Notes: generated from the letters alone by a model not told the origin. A DNA stretch of 64,000 nt from Sapria himalayana (GCA_029783825.1 JAREIK010001332.1:2032314-2096313), one strand, 5' to 3'. Shown: positions 35,570 to 48,164, numbered from the stretch's first letter. Translations and numbers: made by a program.

Positions 35570-37560
35570 ATATCTATTTTACAGTCATGTCATGATTTAT
35601 CTTATGGACATACACCAACATGAACATTATGATTTTTTGAGTATATTGCAAGATAGTTTTTTCCATGAAAATTATATCATGAACTCATATATATCAATTA
35701 ATACATCGTGCATTGAGACTTCTGTTAAGATCTTGTTATTCTAAGATCTAAAACAAACTTAAAATAATAAAGTAAAAGAAATTGAGCTTAATATTTTTAA
35801 AAATTTTTATAATTATATAATTTAGTATTTATTTTAACATTTAATCATCATGAAATGTGTTAAGTGCAAATTTATTTTATACAAATGATATAAAACTAAT
35901 GAACTAGTTAAATAATATATAAATAATAATAATTTAGTATTCATGTAAAACAACTATAAAATTAGAATGTTTTTGTACTTTTAATTAAACAATTTCAAGG
36001 AGTTTGTGTAGTTATTTTTAAATTATAAGAAAAGCTAAAATACTTTCTTAAATTATATAACTTACTTTAAAATTAACAAAATTATATCACATCTATTTTT
36101 TATACCAAACTTATGTTTTTTGGTTTTAAATTTTTGACTATGCAATATCATTTAATTTGTAACAATATGTTTTCTTAAAATATTATTCAAACACATTAAA
36201 GTCACAATATTATCAAGATACTCGCTAACTTTACATATGATTTAATTATTATATTAATAAAATGACAAAAGTATCTTTGATACAAAAAATAATTATTGAT
36301 ATAAGGAGCTAAAATATGTTTAAGAAGCACATGCACACTATTAGTATCTACTTACAATCTATTAGCTGAAATTTATGTTTTTTAAATTAATAATTTTAAA
36401 TCAACAATATTTTTCAAATTTTCTATGTATATAATTTATTATTTATTTATTTGAGCTTAATATTGGAACTTCAAATAAATTAATAGAATTCGAGCTTAAT
36501 ATATTTTTCCAAATTGTCTATGTAAGTAATTTATTATTTATTTTCGCTTTAGAATATCATTAAATAAATTAAATATGAATATAATTTATGCAAATGTTAC
36601 AAAACTAATGAATTATGGATAAAATATAAACAAAATAACACAATTTTTCTAAAATGAAAAATGTGCAGATTTTCATAATGTCTTTTCTACTTTTAACTAA
36701 TTATATTATTTAATTTGTGCAAACTCTTTTCTAAATAATTAAAAAAACTCAAAATATTATCATTAGATGATATATTTTAGTTTTGTATTACCTATATTAT
36801 ATCACATCAAAATTTTATGTCAAACCTAAATTTTAGTTTCAAAAATTTGGGCTAAGTAGTAACTTTTGAATATAATAGTGTGTTTAAAATATTAATACAA
36901 CATATTTTTGAGTCATAATATTATCAAGAAGCAAATATGGATATTTGAACCCAATATATTTATGCACAACTTTTTATTAATTTTTAATCTAAATAATGTG
37001 TAAATCATTTAAAAATCCTTCTTCTACCTTACTTTTATAAAAATTCAACACCAAGGCATAAAATTTAAATTAAAATTTCATTTCACTAACTAATATAATC
37101 CACATCTTATTATAAAATTTTATTGTATCATTTATAATTATATTTTTATTAATCAATTTATATCAACAATATTTTTTTTGATAGCCAAAGAACAAATCTC
37201 GAAAAAAACCCATATGACTATTTATGTGGACTCAAACCTAATGGACTGACATGCTTGCAACAACATGATCATATTATATTGAAAATAATATGATCTGCTA
37301 ATTTGATCTTCATGAAAAGAATAATTCTTTAAAACTTGTAGATAGTTTGTTGATATTAAAAAACAAAATCATTCCGAGTTTTATTTGATTCCTACAAAAA
37401 AACTTATAAACTTATTTTTGTAAAATTTTTGGAGAATTATAAGATGAATCACCACTAACAATTTTTAAATATTATATACATTTCAAAAATTTTATCATAT
37501 ATTTAATATCAATTTAAAATTATAACTAAAAAAGAATTTAAAGTACGAGAAACACATATC
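35570..37560. repeat. Very AT-rich block with a ~710-bp two-copy tandem repeat
   Basis: About 35780-36230 and 36490-36925 are colinear: GAGCTTAATAT, TTATGCAAATG/TTATACAAATGATA, ACAAAACTAATGAA, TATTATATCACATC, then AATATTATCAAGA. Unit period about 710 bp, strongly diverged. No coding sequence in either strand. Sequence to 37560 is similar AT-rich DNA without a recognised copy. Confidence 0.7.
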
Positions 37561-37599
37561 ATTATAAGTATTATAAATATCTCTAAATAGCAAACCCCT

Positions 37600-38060
37600 T
37601 AGTATTAATTACATTTAGCCCATGGCAGTGAATTCAACCTCCTATTAACGATATGTAATTTCTCTAAGGGCATTTGATGCTTATTAAGGTTACATTGATG
37701 CTATGTAGTCATTTGATCCCAATTAGGGGCATATAACTCCTCCAAGGGGCATGTTGTCCATAAAAGGACATTCAACACCAACCTATTAAGGGCACCGAAC
37801 TTCTTGGATCAATATTAAATGTAATTAACCCCTTTAAGAGAATTTAACACCTCAAAGGGCACTCAACACCATATTAGGGACACTTAGCCCTTCCTAGGGC
37901 ATGTAGCCCATCTAGAGGTATTCACCCCTATTAAGTGAAACTAATCTTTCTTAAAAGTATTTATCTCTTATTAAAAGCATTCAATCATGTAAAGGGCATT
38001 CAACCCATGTAAAAGGCATAAAAGACCCACTAGGGTCATCTAGTTCCCAATAGGGAATGT
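37600..38060. repeat. Degenerate minisatellite with GGGCAT core
   Basis: At least 14 imperfect units of about 20-25 bp share AAGGGCATTCAACC / AGGGGCATATAACTCC / AGGGCATGTAGCCC, alternating with CCTATTAAGGG. Length variation between units is high. Nothing else in the window has this core. Confidence 0.75.
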
Positions 38061-38840
38061 TTTTTTTTCCAATAGGGATTGTTTAATCCAAATGGAAATA
38101 CTTAGATGGGAACCTTTCATAGAGGGTAGCAATAATTATGTATCTAGTTAAACTATCCTCAACATGATATTCCTTGGGTGGATTTATAATTATTTCTTTT
38201 TGGATATTCACACAATTCCATACTTGTCAATAAATGTATAGGACAAAATGAGTATTTTGTATTTATAATTAAAGATATATGACAAGTTCTAGTGATTCAA
38301 ATCACACCAAAAAATCTAACTTGGTAATCACATTAAATCAAGTTATGAATTGAGCAAAGAGCTAGAAAAGGGCTATTTTCCTTCCCTATCTTTTCTATTA
38401 TTACTTTCAAATGATAAAAGTTATATTTTATTTTTGTTTGTTACATAAAATAGGAATAAAAGAAAGTGATTAGCTGACTTAAATGAATTATCACATTGGA
38501 AAGAAAACTATTGATGCCTTATAGTGGATATATGATCAAAAAAATTTAGGCATAATAAAACCAAAACTCAAAGATTTGAGATTCTAAAAAAATATGTGGT
38601 TCCTAGAATTTATGTAATAATAATTGGCATCATATACACAAATTTAGACCTAAAAGCTTGTGGCAAAATTCTTGAGTCTTCAAGGTAACCCTATTTATAA
38701 CTTGTCCCCCAAATCGTCATCGACCTAATCTTCTACCAACTACAAAAAGTGTCAAATGACCTCTAAGAACTATTTGCTACTTAAAATTATACAATATTCT
38801 TTAGTATTTTGGTTCTATTAGATGATACACAAGCATGAGA
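38061..38840. other. Gap without recognised feature
   Basis: About 780 bp between the minisatellite and LTR F2. No coding similarity, LTR or repeat was identified in it. Confidence 0.5.
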
Positions 38841-41390
38841 ATGAGACATAATTGAATTAATTATATTACTTTGTAGTTTTTGTGTATTTGATGAATAGTT
38901 ATTAAATTAATAGATTTTTAGAGATTTTTGACAACTTGGTAGATTATTGATCATCAATTAGTTTTGACATCTATTCTTGATCAAAACTCTACCCAATTGA
39001 TCATGAAAATCTATGTATGTCATGACTCAACCACCTAGTTAGTATAATTTTTAAACTATGGAATTTATTTTTTATGGTCATAATATTATCATTGGGCTAT
39101 AGTCATACTTATCTCATAGTAATTAAATGACTACAATATTATTTTCACATCTAGTAACCAAGTACTCCACTAGTGCTAAATATTGTGGTCACTTTCAAGT
39201 GTCATGACTTTATCTTTAATAAGATTTTGTAATCTCAAGTCAGAGTAATAATCTTTTTACAAACTCATGACTTTTGAGTTATAGAAAGTTATAAAACCAA
39301 AACTATTTTGGTCAAAGCCATAATAATTATCCAACACCACATGTTTTGAGCTATATAAAGTTACAAAACCAAAACTATCCAGGCTAAAGGCATGGTAATT
39401 ATTCAGCATTATGACTTTTAGACATCACATTTTATTGAGTATATTTACTCGAATATGAATATTTTCCAAAGCTATGATTATTGCCCTCGAGAGAATGAAA
39501 AACTATGATTTTTATATTTGAGCTAATTGTCTACCTCATAGCATTTTTCCAATGTTGTGTCCATGTGATAAACGAGAAAGGTCAATGCTAGTGTTGTAGC
39601 TTATCTCAACACCACAAGCATTTGATGCACAAGAGAGACTATTTTTTATATTTCAGTCATTCCTAGCATCATAGCCATATCATGTACATAAAAGGTCATT
39701 CCCAATATTGTGACAATTTCTAGTACTATATCTATATATTGATTGAGAGAAACCAAAATCAAAGTTATGATCATTCTCTATACTACAACCATATAATGCA
39801 AATGAGAGACCATTCTTAATGCCAAATTATTTCTAACATCACGACCATATGATAAAAAAGACATACTACCACCAAAGTCAAAATCATTCTCAATAGCATG
39901 ACTTTGTATTATAGAGATAATAGGCTTTAGTCATAAATAATTTTTAGTAGCACAACTTTGTATTACAAAAAGATTAAGATACATTTTAAAGTTATGGGCA
40001 CTTTCTAGAGTTGCAACCTTGAACTCATGAATTGAAGACCAAAGTCGTAGCATCTATAAAATCTACAACTTTCTATTTAAAAAAATATAGAAATTTTAGA
40101 GTATAAATGATGAAAGAGAAGAGATCTGCAAAAAAAACACAAGTCATCTACTTCTTTCCATTCACTAAGTTGAAGTCAATGCATAATAACTAACCCTAAA
40201 AGGTGAGTTTTCATACTTTCTAGAGGATCCACAAGAAAGCAAGGGATGAAAGATATAAGTTAATCCCTAAAGTTTGGGACCATGACTCCCAAACTTCTCA
40301 TTTCTGGGGTAGATTTGAAATAATCAATCAAAATAGTGTGTCTAGAGTTTGTATAATTTTGTTTATATGATGTATACATGATTTTAATATTAATAAATAT
40401 ATTTGATTTATATCGTGTAATGATAACTAATGGATATGGTGACTAAAATAAACTTGAATTAAGAATTTGACTATCAGTGGGTTGTGTATCTTCTCATAGT
40501 GGACTATAATAGGTAAATTTAAGGATCACTAGAAGATGCTATTAAAAAAAGTGATAGCCCTTCCAACTATGATCAATGAGATAAACCTATATGTTAAAAC
40601 TCAAAATTTGGTATGTTAATCATTATGAATATGATGTACATGAAGTCAAAACCATGAATGATTTTCCACTATAATTTATTATACATATCTTACAATAACA
40701 AGCTCTCAATTGAGATCATTTTATAGAATGTTCTTCTAAGGGTTCTACCTTTATTATGTGAGTTGCATTGTTACTATGGAGGATGGTGATAGATAATCCA
40801 TAGGACATGCATGAGTATATTATGACTCACAAGGAAATGATAGCCCTTTGAATTTCTTTCACTCATATAATTCCCACCATTGAAACTTGAGAGAAATATA
40901 TGTTAATTGTGTGAGTTAGACACTTATGAAGATGAAAGTGTATGTGCTTATAAACCACATCAATTCTTGGTATTCATGAAACTTGAGGCTAGATAACAAG
41001 AATATATATGTATAAAGTAATTGTCAAACATAATTGACTAATTGCCTAAAATATATGAGCTTCCAAATGACTATTGACAAGAGATAATTTTTTATCCCAA
41101 AACTTAAGTACCAAGTAAATAACTATGAGGGGACTATTATTGAGATGAGTTCAATGTTGATAACCATCTTATATGCCATTTGGGAAAGGGGTATTGCACA
41201 AAAACACAACCTTCAATCTGTATCCAAACTAAATATCATTCAAACTATTTGAACATGTTTCTTATAAATAAAGTGGATAAACCCTAGGAATTATCTCTTT
41301 TACAAGATTTGTCTTGCTTCACTACTAATTGACTGAACTACTAATATAAATCCTATGAGATTGATATCTAGATGAACGTCCTCTTTACAA
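38840..41390 (+). repeat. Athila-like LTR F2
   Basis: Colinear with F1 and F3. AAATCTATGTATGTCATGAC is at 39009 and the CATGAC repeat field at 39180-40010. AAGCAAGGGATGAAAGATAT is at 40233, the GATAAACCTATATGTTAAAA block at 40572, and it ends near CCTATGAGATTGATATCTAG (41350). Confidence 0.72.
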
Positions 41391-41546
41391 CTTGTACTAT
41401 TTTTAGTGATGATTGTCATCATAAAAATAAATATTCTCTTAAAATATAGATTATTGTCTTGTTAGCCAGAAGTTTATCGATTATTATTATATATATTTTT
41501 AACTAGTAGAGACGACAACCTCTTTACAACTAGTAGATTTGTAACC

Positions 41547-41606
41547 TCCAAAAAATTTTCATCCAAAAAATTTTCCTCCAAAAAATTTTCCTCCAAAAAA
41601 TTTTCC
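41547..41606. repeat. Four 15-bp tandem units
   Basis: TCCAAAAAATTTTCA/C repeated four times with at most one change. It creates an artefactual minus-strand frame with an ENFLE repeat. Confidence 0.95.
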
Positions 41607-41699
41607 ATAAAGAGATAGGAGTTTTCAAAAAAATTTCTATAAAGAGATAGGATTGTCCATAAAGAGGAGACTGTAACCTCCAAAAAATTGTCCATAGAT

Positions 41700-42150
41700 T
41701 TTCAACTAGTAGAGAGACATAGAAGTTTTCAAAAATCTCCTCACCTTTATTTTTGTTTTTTTAGCTTCTAGATAAGATACTTCATGTTTTTCTCACTAAC
41801 TATAACAAATAATGTTCCATTTTTGTTTTTTGGAATGCACACCCCAAAAAAATTGCTCTCTAGTGTAATTTTTGTGTGTGTTTTTTTATTGTTACAAATA
41901 GGATGGCCCCTTCATTGCACCGCACATGCATTTGAAAAATTGGAAAATCCCTCTTTTTTTGAAATATTTTTTGTAAATTTATGCCATGCTTTTTGTTCCA
42001 ACATGTAACTTACATACCAAAAAAAATAAAAAACACAAAAAAAAAATTACAATAACTAAACAAAATAAAAACTACAAGTTTTAAATAACAATCATGCTCT
42101 AATATTTTAATTAAAAATAAACAAACCAAATTAACAAAATAAACAAATCT
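41700..42150. other. AT-rich gap between repeats
   Basis: Homopolymer-rich, with an A-rich stretch at 42020-42080. No coding similarity. It may include the 3' untranslated end of Copia-4. Confidence 0.4.
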
Positions 42151-43560
42151 AATCTAGCTTGCCCAACTTCAAAAGAGCTACCATGAATCTTCCTCTCTAG
42201 CCTAAGTATGGAGATACATATCAACAAGTAATTTAAATTTACTAAACTTCATTGCCATTAAAAAAATTTGTTAGCATATCAGTGATTTTTTTATATGTAA
42301 GTATTTATTCAAGTTCAACGACTTTTTATTAAATACATATCATATCAAATTATACCTCACATCAATAAATTTCCACTAGTTGTGAATGGTCAAATTTTTG
42401 GATATGAATATTGTACTTCAAATACCACATCAAATAATATTTGTATCATGTCACCCATCCAAGTTTGCTATAAATATTTTGATCTATAAAGTTTATTTAT
42501 ATGCTTTATTAGTTATAATGAATTTAACCTCAATGCTAGATAATATTATACACTTTTGTAGTTTGGATTATCATGATATTCCTTCCCCACTAAAGACTAT
42601 TAATAACTTAAAATATAACATCTTGAGTCTAAATCATCAGTCATATCAAAATTTGAATATCATACAAGATAATATACTTTTACTTGTTTAGATATAAAGA
42701 TAATTGAGATGTACCTCAAAGATACCTTAAGATAAATTTCAATACTACCATGTGATATATATCTAAGACTAACAAAAAAAGTGATCACATTGACAATGTT
42801 TGTTATATTTGGTCTAGCACATATCAAAATAAACTTAACGATAGCTTGGAAATGAAATATATGAAATAAGACTCATGATTCTTCTTTTCTCATTAGTCTT
42901 GAAAGTTGAGACAATGCTCGATACTCAGTTTGAATTAATTGGTCAAGGTGGGTGAGAGCAACATTGACTTATTTATGAAGAACCTCTCTAGAACATTCAA
43001 ACATAGCATTCAATTGATAACCAAATACCTAGAAAACTTTTTTCCAATGATACTCATCTCCAGAATCTATCTGTCTTGGTTAAGTTTTTCAAAAAAAGTT
43101 TTTTCCAAGCTCTCACTTAATGTCGTCAATTAATGCTCTATTATAGTCAATAATTTATGTGTTATATCATATAGAAAAAGTATAATCTTGGCATTGCCTA
43201 AATGATGACCGATGAATATGTAGTAATCTCAAGAGGTGCATTCAAAGTCATGAAACACAATAAATTTTAAAAATTCTTTTACCATTCCATGAGAGATTGG
43301 TTGAGATTGTATGCTAAGTTTTTTTTCTCTTCTATTTGGAATTTCTTAGATTAGTCCATGTGAAGGATATAAAAAATGTCACATCGAAGAAATATTGAGT
43401 TCGCATCTAGTTGATTGATTTATAAATCCAATCTAATAACTACACATAGAATAACTTGACTAGAAGAAATTTTTATGTGATGAATTGTGATATTGTAAGA
43501 ATAAAAATTACATATACATAATTATACTTACACTCCCTTTCACAGACAAAACAATAGTAG
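42150..43560 (-). pseudogene. Copia-4 RT end and RNase H
   Basis: Minus-strand reading: a TEEEKxxM...Y-C/VLDQI relic (SPKTEEEK...MVCTRPDI) near 42905-42815. Then DMTDDLDSRCYI near 42650 (the AD..GD.D.R region of RNase H). TSGNLLM*GI-like and NKYLHIKKSLIC near 42400-42270 correspond to KHIDVRYH and the IHTDxNxADMLTK end. The right part to 43560 is the preceding RT, weak. Opposite in orientation to element C in which it lies. Confidence 0.7.
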
Positions 43561-44110
43561 ATTCAAAATAACTACTATTGAGATTTCTTTTTTCCCAAGG
43601 TCTTGGTAGTTTTTCAGAATCATGACTTTGGTATTATAAAAAGAAAAATCCCATCATAAGCTACATGATAAGGCTAATGTAATTTTTCAAATTTGTGACT
43701 TTGGTATTACAAAAAATATATATATTATATAAGATAAAAGACAAGGTCGTGGTAGTTTTTCAAGGTTATAACTTTTATGCTATAGAAGGAAAAGCATTAC
43801 AAAAGTTATATGAGAAAACTATAACTTTGATACTATGCCATAACATGGAAGTTATTGTTTTCCCTAAATCCATGAATTTTCAATTATAGAAGAAAAACAA
43901 ACCTGCATAATAGTGACTTTCAATTATCAAAGTCACACCTATAAATTTATAACCCTAAAATCTCTTTCATGATGAAACTTTAATTTCTCATAGAAGTCAC
44001 ACAAGCCACCCAAAATCTTCATTGCTTATAAATTCCACAATAAAAGGAAGATGATGATTTAAGAAAAATATTATGGAGATGAGTTGTAAGGAGAAAGAGA
44101 AGAGATACAA
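43560..44110. repeat. CATGACTTTGGTATTATA repeats
   Basis: Repeats of TTTTTCA-AATCATGACTTTGGTATTATAAAAAG occur at about 43610, 43685, 43760 and 43815. They resemble the repeat field of the Athila-like LTRs but stand outside an LTR. Confidence 0.65.
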
Positions 44111-44229
44111 ACCTAGTGCCATAAGGATACCACCCGAAGTCATAGTGTCTATGATGACTTTAATTATAGAAATTAGGTTGTGATGAATGGAATCTGTATT
44201 TTGCTAAAAAGAATTTAATAGAGAGGAAT

Positions 44230-44860
44230 TCAGTGAATAAATTCTTCCTTTTTGTGATGTTATGAAGAAGTGAGATTGAATGATATTTTTTATACATATA
44301 GAATGAGGAAATACCTTGGTTGTAAAGAAGTTCTATCCTAAGTTGAAGGATAGGCAAGGGAAGACATATGATGTGAGTGATATTTGGGTTTGATTTGATT
44401 TGGGAATTATTAATGAGTTGTTTTGATTCCTTGAGGCAAAAGATTGTGTGGATTTCAAATCTCTCTACAGTGACATTTACTTTCTAGTTATTGATAATCT
44501 ATTGATGACTTGTAAAGGCACATAGAGGGTGACACCAAAGAGTAAGAATAAATATTTGATAATGCGAGAACTTAGAGAGATGAGTAAGATTTAGTTATAT
44601 TTCATATGCTCTTTTTTGCTACCGACTCTCCATGCTTCTATGATTATTCTAGAAAGAGTGATATTTTATTACCCCTTTCTCATTGGATATCACATTGACG
44701 TGAGAAAGATTTTGGATAAATTGATTCCTAGATTCCTCGAGAGTAATGTTTCTGGCCAACTAATTAACCCTTCCTTTATTACATTGCCATTCTTGGCCGA
44801 GAGAGTCCCTAGGAATGAATAAGTAGATACTATGTGTCCAATAAAGTGTCCCCCATGGTA
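44230..44860 (+). pseudogene. Plant transposon protein-like ORF (Athila/LARD type)
   Basis: Plus-strand reading has VVKKFYPKLKDRQGKTYDV near 44320-44370, then near 44600-44700 LYFICSFLLPTLHASMIILE and FYYPFLIGYHIDVRKILDK. These match the pattern VxEFYANL...W..FI...L.PT.H.S.V...RA.LLYAI..G..INVG.II found in the 'putative plant transposon protein' domain of plant Gypsy elements. The stretch 44616-44822 is open for 68 codons. Function unknown; it usually occurs in gag-encoding elements without pol. Confidence 0.6.
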
Positions 44861-45141
44861 TTTTTGAGCATAAAGAGGAAAATTGAAGGAGTTAAAAAGG
44901 GAAGAAACTGATAGTTAAAGGGGAAGTACTAGTTGAAATTTGGGAAAAAGACTCATCCTTTATCATGAGGTGACACATAAGAGATAGAAAGAATGGGAGG
45001 AATGCAAGAAGATGAAATATTTTGCATTGAGCATTGTTTAACTGTGCTTGGTGGTATATTAATGGATATTTTTTATATTTTGGAAAATAGTGTAGTGAAA
45101 CATAGTGCAAAAAAAGGAAGAGCTAAAAAGGGATATTTATT

Positions 45142-45619
45142 TAGAGGTGTCCTGGCTTGGCCCGGCCTGGCCCATTTTTTCCAGGCCCAATAGGGCTTTC
45201 GTGCCGGGCCAGGCACACACCGAACAGTAGCCGTGCCGTGCCTGTCCCGGCACGGTTTTTTGGGGGTTCGGCCCGGTCGGGCCGAACCCTAAATTAAAAA
45301 AAATTAGGGTTTCGATGCGTCCGAAACCCTAATTCTAAAAAAATTAGGGATTGGGCGCGCCCGAAACCCTAATTTAAAAAAAATTAGGGTTTCGGCTCTC
45401 AGTAACCCTAATTTAAAAAAAATTCAGCACGGTACCATGCCGGGCCAAGCACGGCACGAGGCCCGGTTGGCCTCAGGATGGCACGGCATAATTGTGCCGT
45501 TGTCGGGCACGGTACGAGCCCGGGCATGGGAAATACCCGTGCCGGGCCGGCCCAGGCACGACTGAACTGTGCCTTGCCTCGTGCCGGGCTGACCCGGCCC
45601 AACCCGGTTGACATCTCTA
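45142..45619. mobile_element. Non-autonomous hAT (MITE-like), 478 bp, in element C
   Basis: Ends TAGAGGTGTC and, on the other strand, TAGAGATGTCAACCGGG. Flanks TATTTATT (45134-45141) and GATTTATT (45620-45627) form an 8-bp duplication, 7/8 identical. Strongly GC-rich in an AT-rich surrounding, with GGCACGG, GGGCCGGCC and GCCCGGGC words. No coding capacity. Relative of 14668-15097. Confidence 0.9.
45286..45424. repeat. ~40-bp palindromic units CCCTAAT-A7-ATTAGGG
   Basis: Three full units and one partial unit in tandem, each a near-perfect hairpin CCCTAATTTAAAAAAAATTAGGG joined by GTTTCG...CCGAAA linkers. Two such units are in the 430-bp relative (14809-14866). Confidence 0.85.
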
Positions 45620-46229
45620 GATTTATTCCCTATTGGAGTAAGGAATCTAAAAATTTAACCATATATATGGAATCTACTAGGAGTTGTCGAAAAGTTTGGC
45701 AAGTTTGAAGACTGAATATACAAACTATTGGAGTAAAGAATAAAATAACTGGAAGTTAGATTGATAGAAAATACTAAATTCTTTTGAATTAGATATAAAA
45801 TTGATATGGTAGATTGGAAATAGATTATGAAAGCAAGACATGATGAATGAACAGGAAATGATATTAAAGGAGTGCTTGAGATGGATGAAATAGAAAATAT
45901 AGTGAAACCAAAAAAAATTATTATGCGATGGAAAACATTGAGGGTGCTCTAAATTCGATAGGGAAAAAATAAGAAGCTATGTGTAACATGTTGGAAAAGA
46001 TATTAGATGAGTTATGTATACAGAGGAGAGATTCAAAAGGATCATTCATTCCTTAGCCACCCTTTGAGCACTTGTTGTTGGACTTCCCTTTCCATGAGAA
46101 AGATTTAAAGTGAAATCATGCCAGGTACCTCCAACATCGCCATGATTTGTATTATTATTATTTATTGTCATATTGTTATACCCATTGTGTAGAATTGAAT
46201 TGAAATGTTGGATGTTGTGTTTCATTTTT

Positions 46230-46242
46230 TTGGGATGGGGAA
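46230..46242 (+). other. Probable polypurine tract of element C
   Basis: TTGGGATGGGGAA directly upstream of LTR F3 in the plus orientation, the position where second-strand priming occurs. Confidence 0.55.
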
Positions 46243-46249
46243 TTATCGC

Positions 46250-48150
46250 TCTAGGACAAGTAATTATTATATTGTATGAGTTTATTTGATATTTAATTTA
46301 CTAAATATTTTTGTGCATTTAGTGGTTTATATTAATGTGCAAATGTGAAAATGAAGCTAATATATTATGATTTTATGATTTTTGGTATTTTGGATAACTT
46401 TGATGAATATTTTTGAAATCAATATGTAAATTATTTAGTAGAGGAGATAAATCAGTAAGTCTCATGTAGTTTTTGCATCTATTTTTAGCCAAAACTCCAC
46501 CTAAATGGTCAGTGACAATTCTTGTATATCATGACCCTACCAACTAATTAGTGCAATCTTTTCACTATGCTACATATTTAATGTATGCGATGTTATCATG
46601 ATGTCGCAACCATTGAAATATGTTATATGAGAGTAGAAAAGATCAGTTTAATGGCTACTTACAACACCGTGGACACTTAAAGCATATGAAAGGTTACATT
46701 TCTACCTTGGCCACTTCACAATGTCGTGACCACACATATATAAAGAAACACTAATTTTCAATGTCGTGGCCTCCACACAATGCCATGACTATATAACAAT
46801 ATTTGAAGTAGTCTCTACTTCATGGTCATTTCATAGTATCATAACCCTCTATGGACTTTGAATAATGAAATCATGAAGCCATGACCATTTCATGGAGTAG
46901 GTAGAGAGAGATTAGGTTAATGTCATGGTCATTGCTAATATTGTCACTTTGTGATACAAAAATATTAAGATATTAAACTAAGTTGTGTCTATTTTCTAGA
47001 GTTGGTATCTCAAGCTAAAAAGATGAAGAATGTAATGACAACTTTCTTTGAAAGTTATGACTTTCACTTATAGTTGTGCAAAGCTACTCAAGTATGAAAG
47101 CAAAAGTTATAGAATTTTCAAGGGTGCTATTCATTTCTTTTCCTTCTCCCTCACACAATAAGCAAAACCTTGGAAACTAAGAGCCCTAGGGGTGAATTTC
47201 ATACTCCATATGGGTTCCACGAGTAAGCAAGGGACTCATGACTTTTTTCCAATCCCTCGAGTTGGAGGGAATGGCCCTCAAAACCCTCTACTGTCTTCTC
47301 TAATAATAGATTCACAAATATGTATGAAATTAGCATGGTCTAGGGTGTGTGTAATTTGAATTATGTGATATAATTATCATGATGGATGATGATGGATAAA
47401 CCATGAGGCTCACTCATATTTATGATAGAAAGGTGGTGACAACCTTGCAAATTATAATACATGAGATAAACCTATATGTCAAACATAAAAAATTGGGTAT
47501 GTTAATCATTATGAGTATGATACTTATGATACCAAAAGTATGGATGCTTTTACATACCAATCCACTGTACATATTTTAGATGAATTAGTTTTTAATTATA
47601 AGAAGTGTATATACTTATAAACCATGTCAATCATTGGTCTTTATGATAATGAAAGCTAGAGAATAAAAATACACATATGATATAATTTTTAGGAGATATT
47701 AATGAAGTTACCTAAATGGTTTGAGATTGTGAATACTCTCATCCAATAAAACTACCTTGAGGGGACCATCGATGGGAAAGGCTTTATGGTAAAAATCACT
47801 TCGGATACTATTAGGACAAGAAGTCATCACACAACACCCCAACCTTCTTTTTTGTGTGTCTAACATAAAATATGTCAAGTGACATAATGGTATAATATAA
47901 ATTAAATAAACAAACTATGGACTTAAGATACTTTAACAAAATGAGTATCTATTTTACTAAAAATAGTTTCTCTTTTTCAAAAGCTAAACTATTGATACAA
48001 TCACTATGACATTGATATCTAGACAAATGTCTATTATTCTACTTGTATGACTCATGCATCTATGGATCTTAGTTGATGTGATACTCTCATTAATGAGATT
48101 TTGGGTTTTTGTTTAATCAATTAAATTAGGTAGACTACCAAAGTTATAAC
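46250..48150 (+). repeat. Athila-like LTR F3
   Basis: AATGAAGCTAATATATTATG at 46350, GACAATTCTTGTATATCATG at 46512, the CATGAC repeat field 46600-47060, and GAGTAAGCAAGGGACTCATG at 47221. The GATAAACCTATATGTCAAAC block is at 47463, and the CACTATGACATTGATATCTAGAC end at 48000. Shorter than F1 mainly because the repeat field holds fewer units. Confidence 0.72.
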
Positions 48151-48164
48151 AAAAGTCATTGTAC

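Larger units (their letters stand above)
38840..48150 (+). mobile_element. Athila-like element C (plus orientation, with insertions)
   Basis: LTR F2 (38840-41390) and LTR F3 (46250-48150) are in direct orientation. Between them are a plus-strand plant-transposon-protein-like ORF (44230-44860), a polypurine tract TTGGGATGGGGAA (46230-46242) just before F3, a reversed Copia fragment (42150-43560) and a hAT insertion (45142-45619). No gag or RT on the plus strand was found between 41390 and 44230. Pairing F2 with F3 as one element is an inference from order and orientation. Confidence 0.55.

Noticed and set aside
41474..41695. Minus-strand frame with an ENFLE repeat protein
   Set aside because: Product of the 15-bp tandem repeat; no homology expected.
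45286..45424. Interstitial telomere repeat
   Set aside because: CCCTAA/TTAGGG words occur but only as hairpin arms separated by poly(A), not as head-to-tail heptamers.
45478..45708. GC-rich open frames on both strands near 45.5 kb
   Set aside because: Subterminal repeats of the 478-bp hAT element; same artefact at 14.8-15.1 kb.
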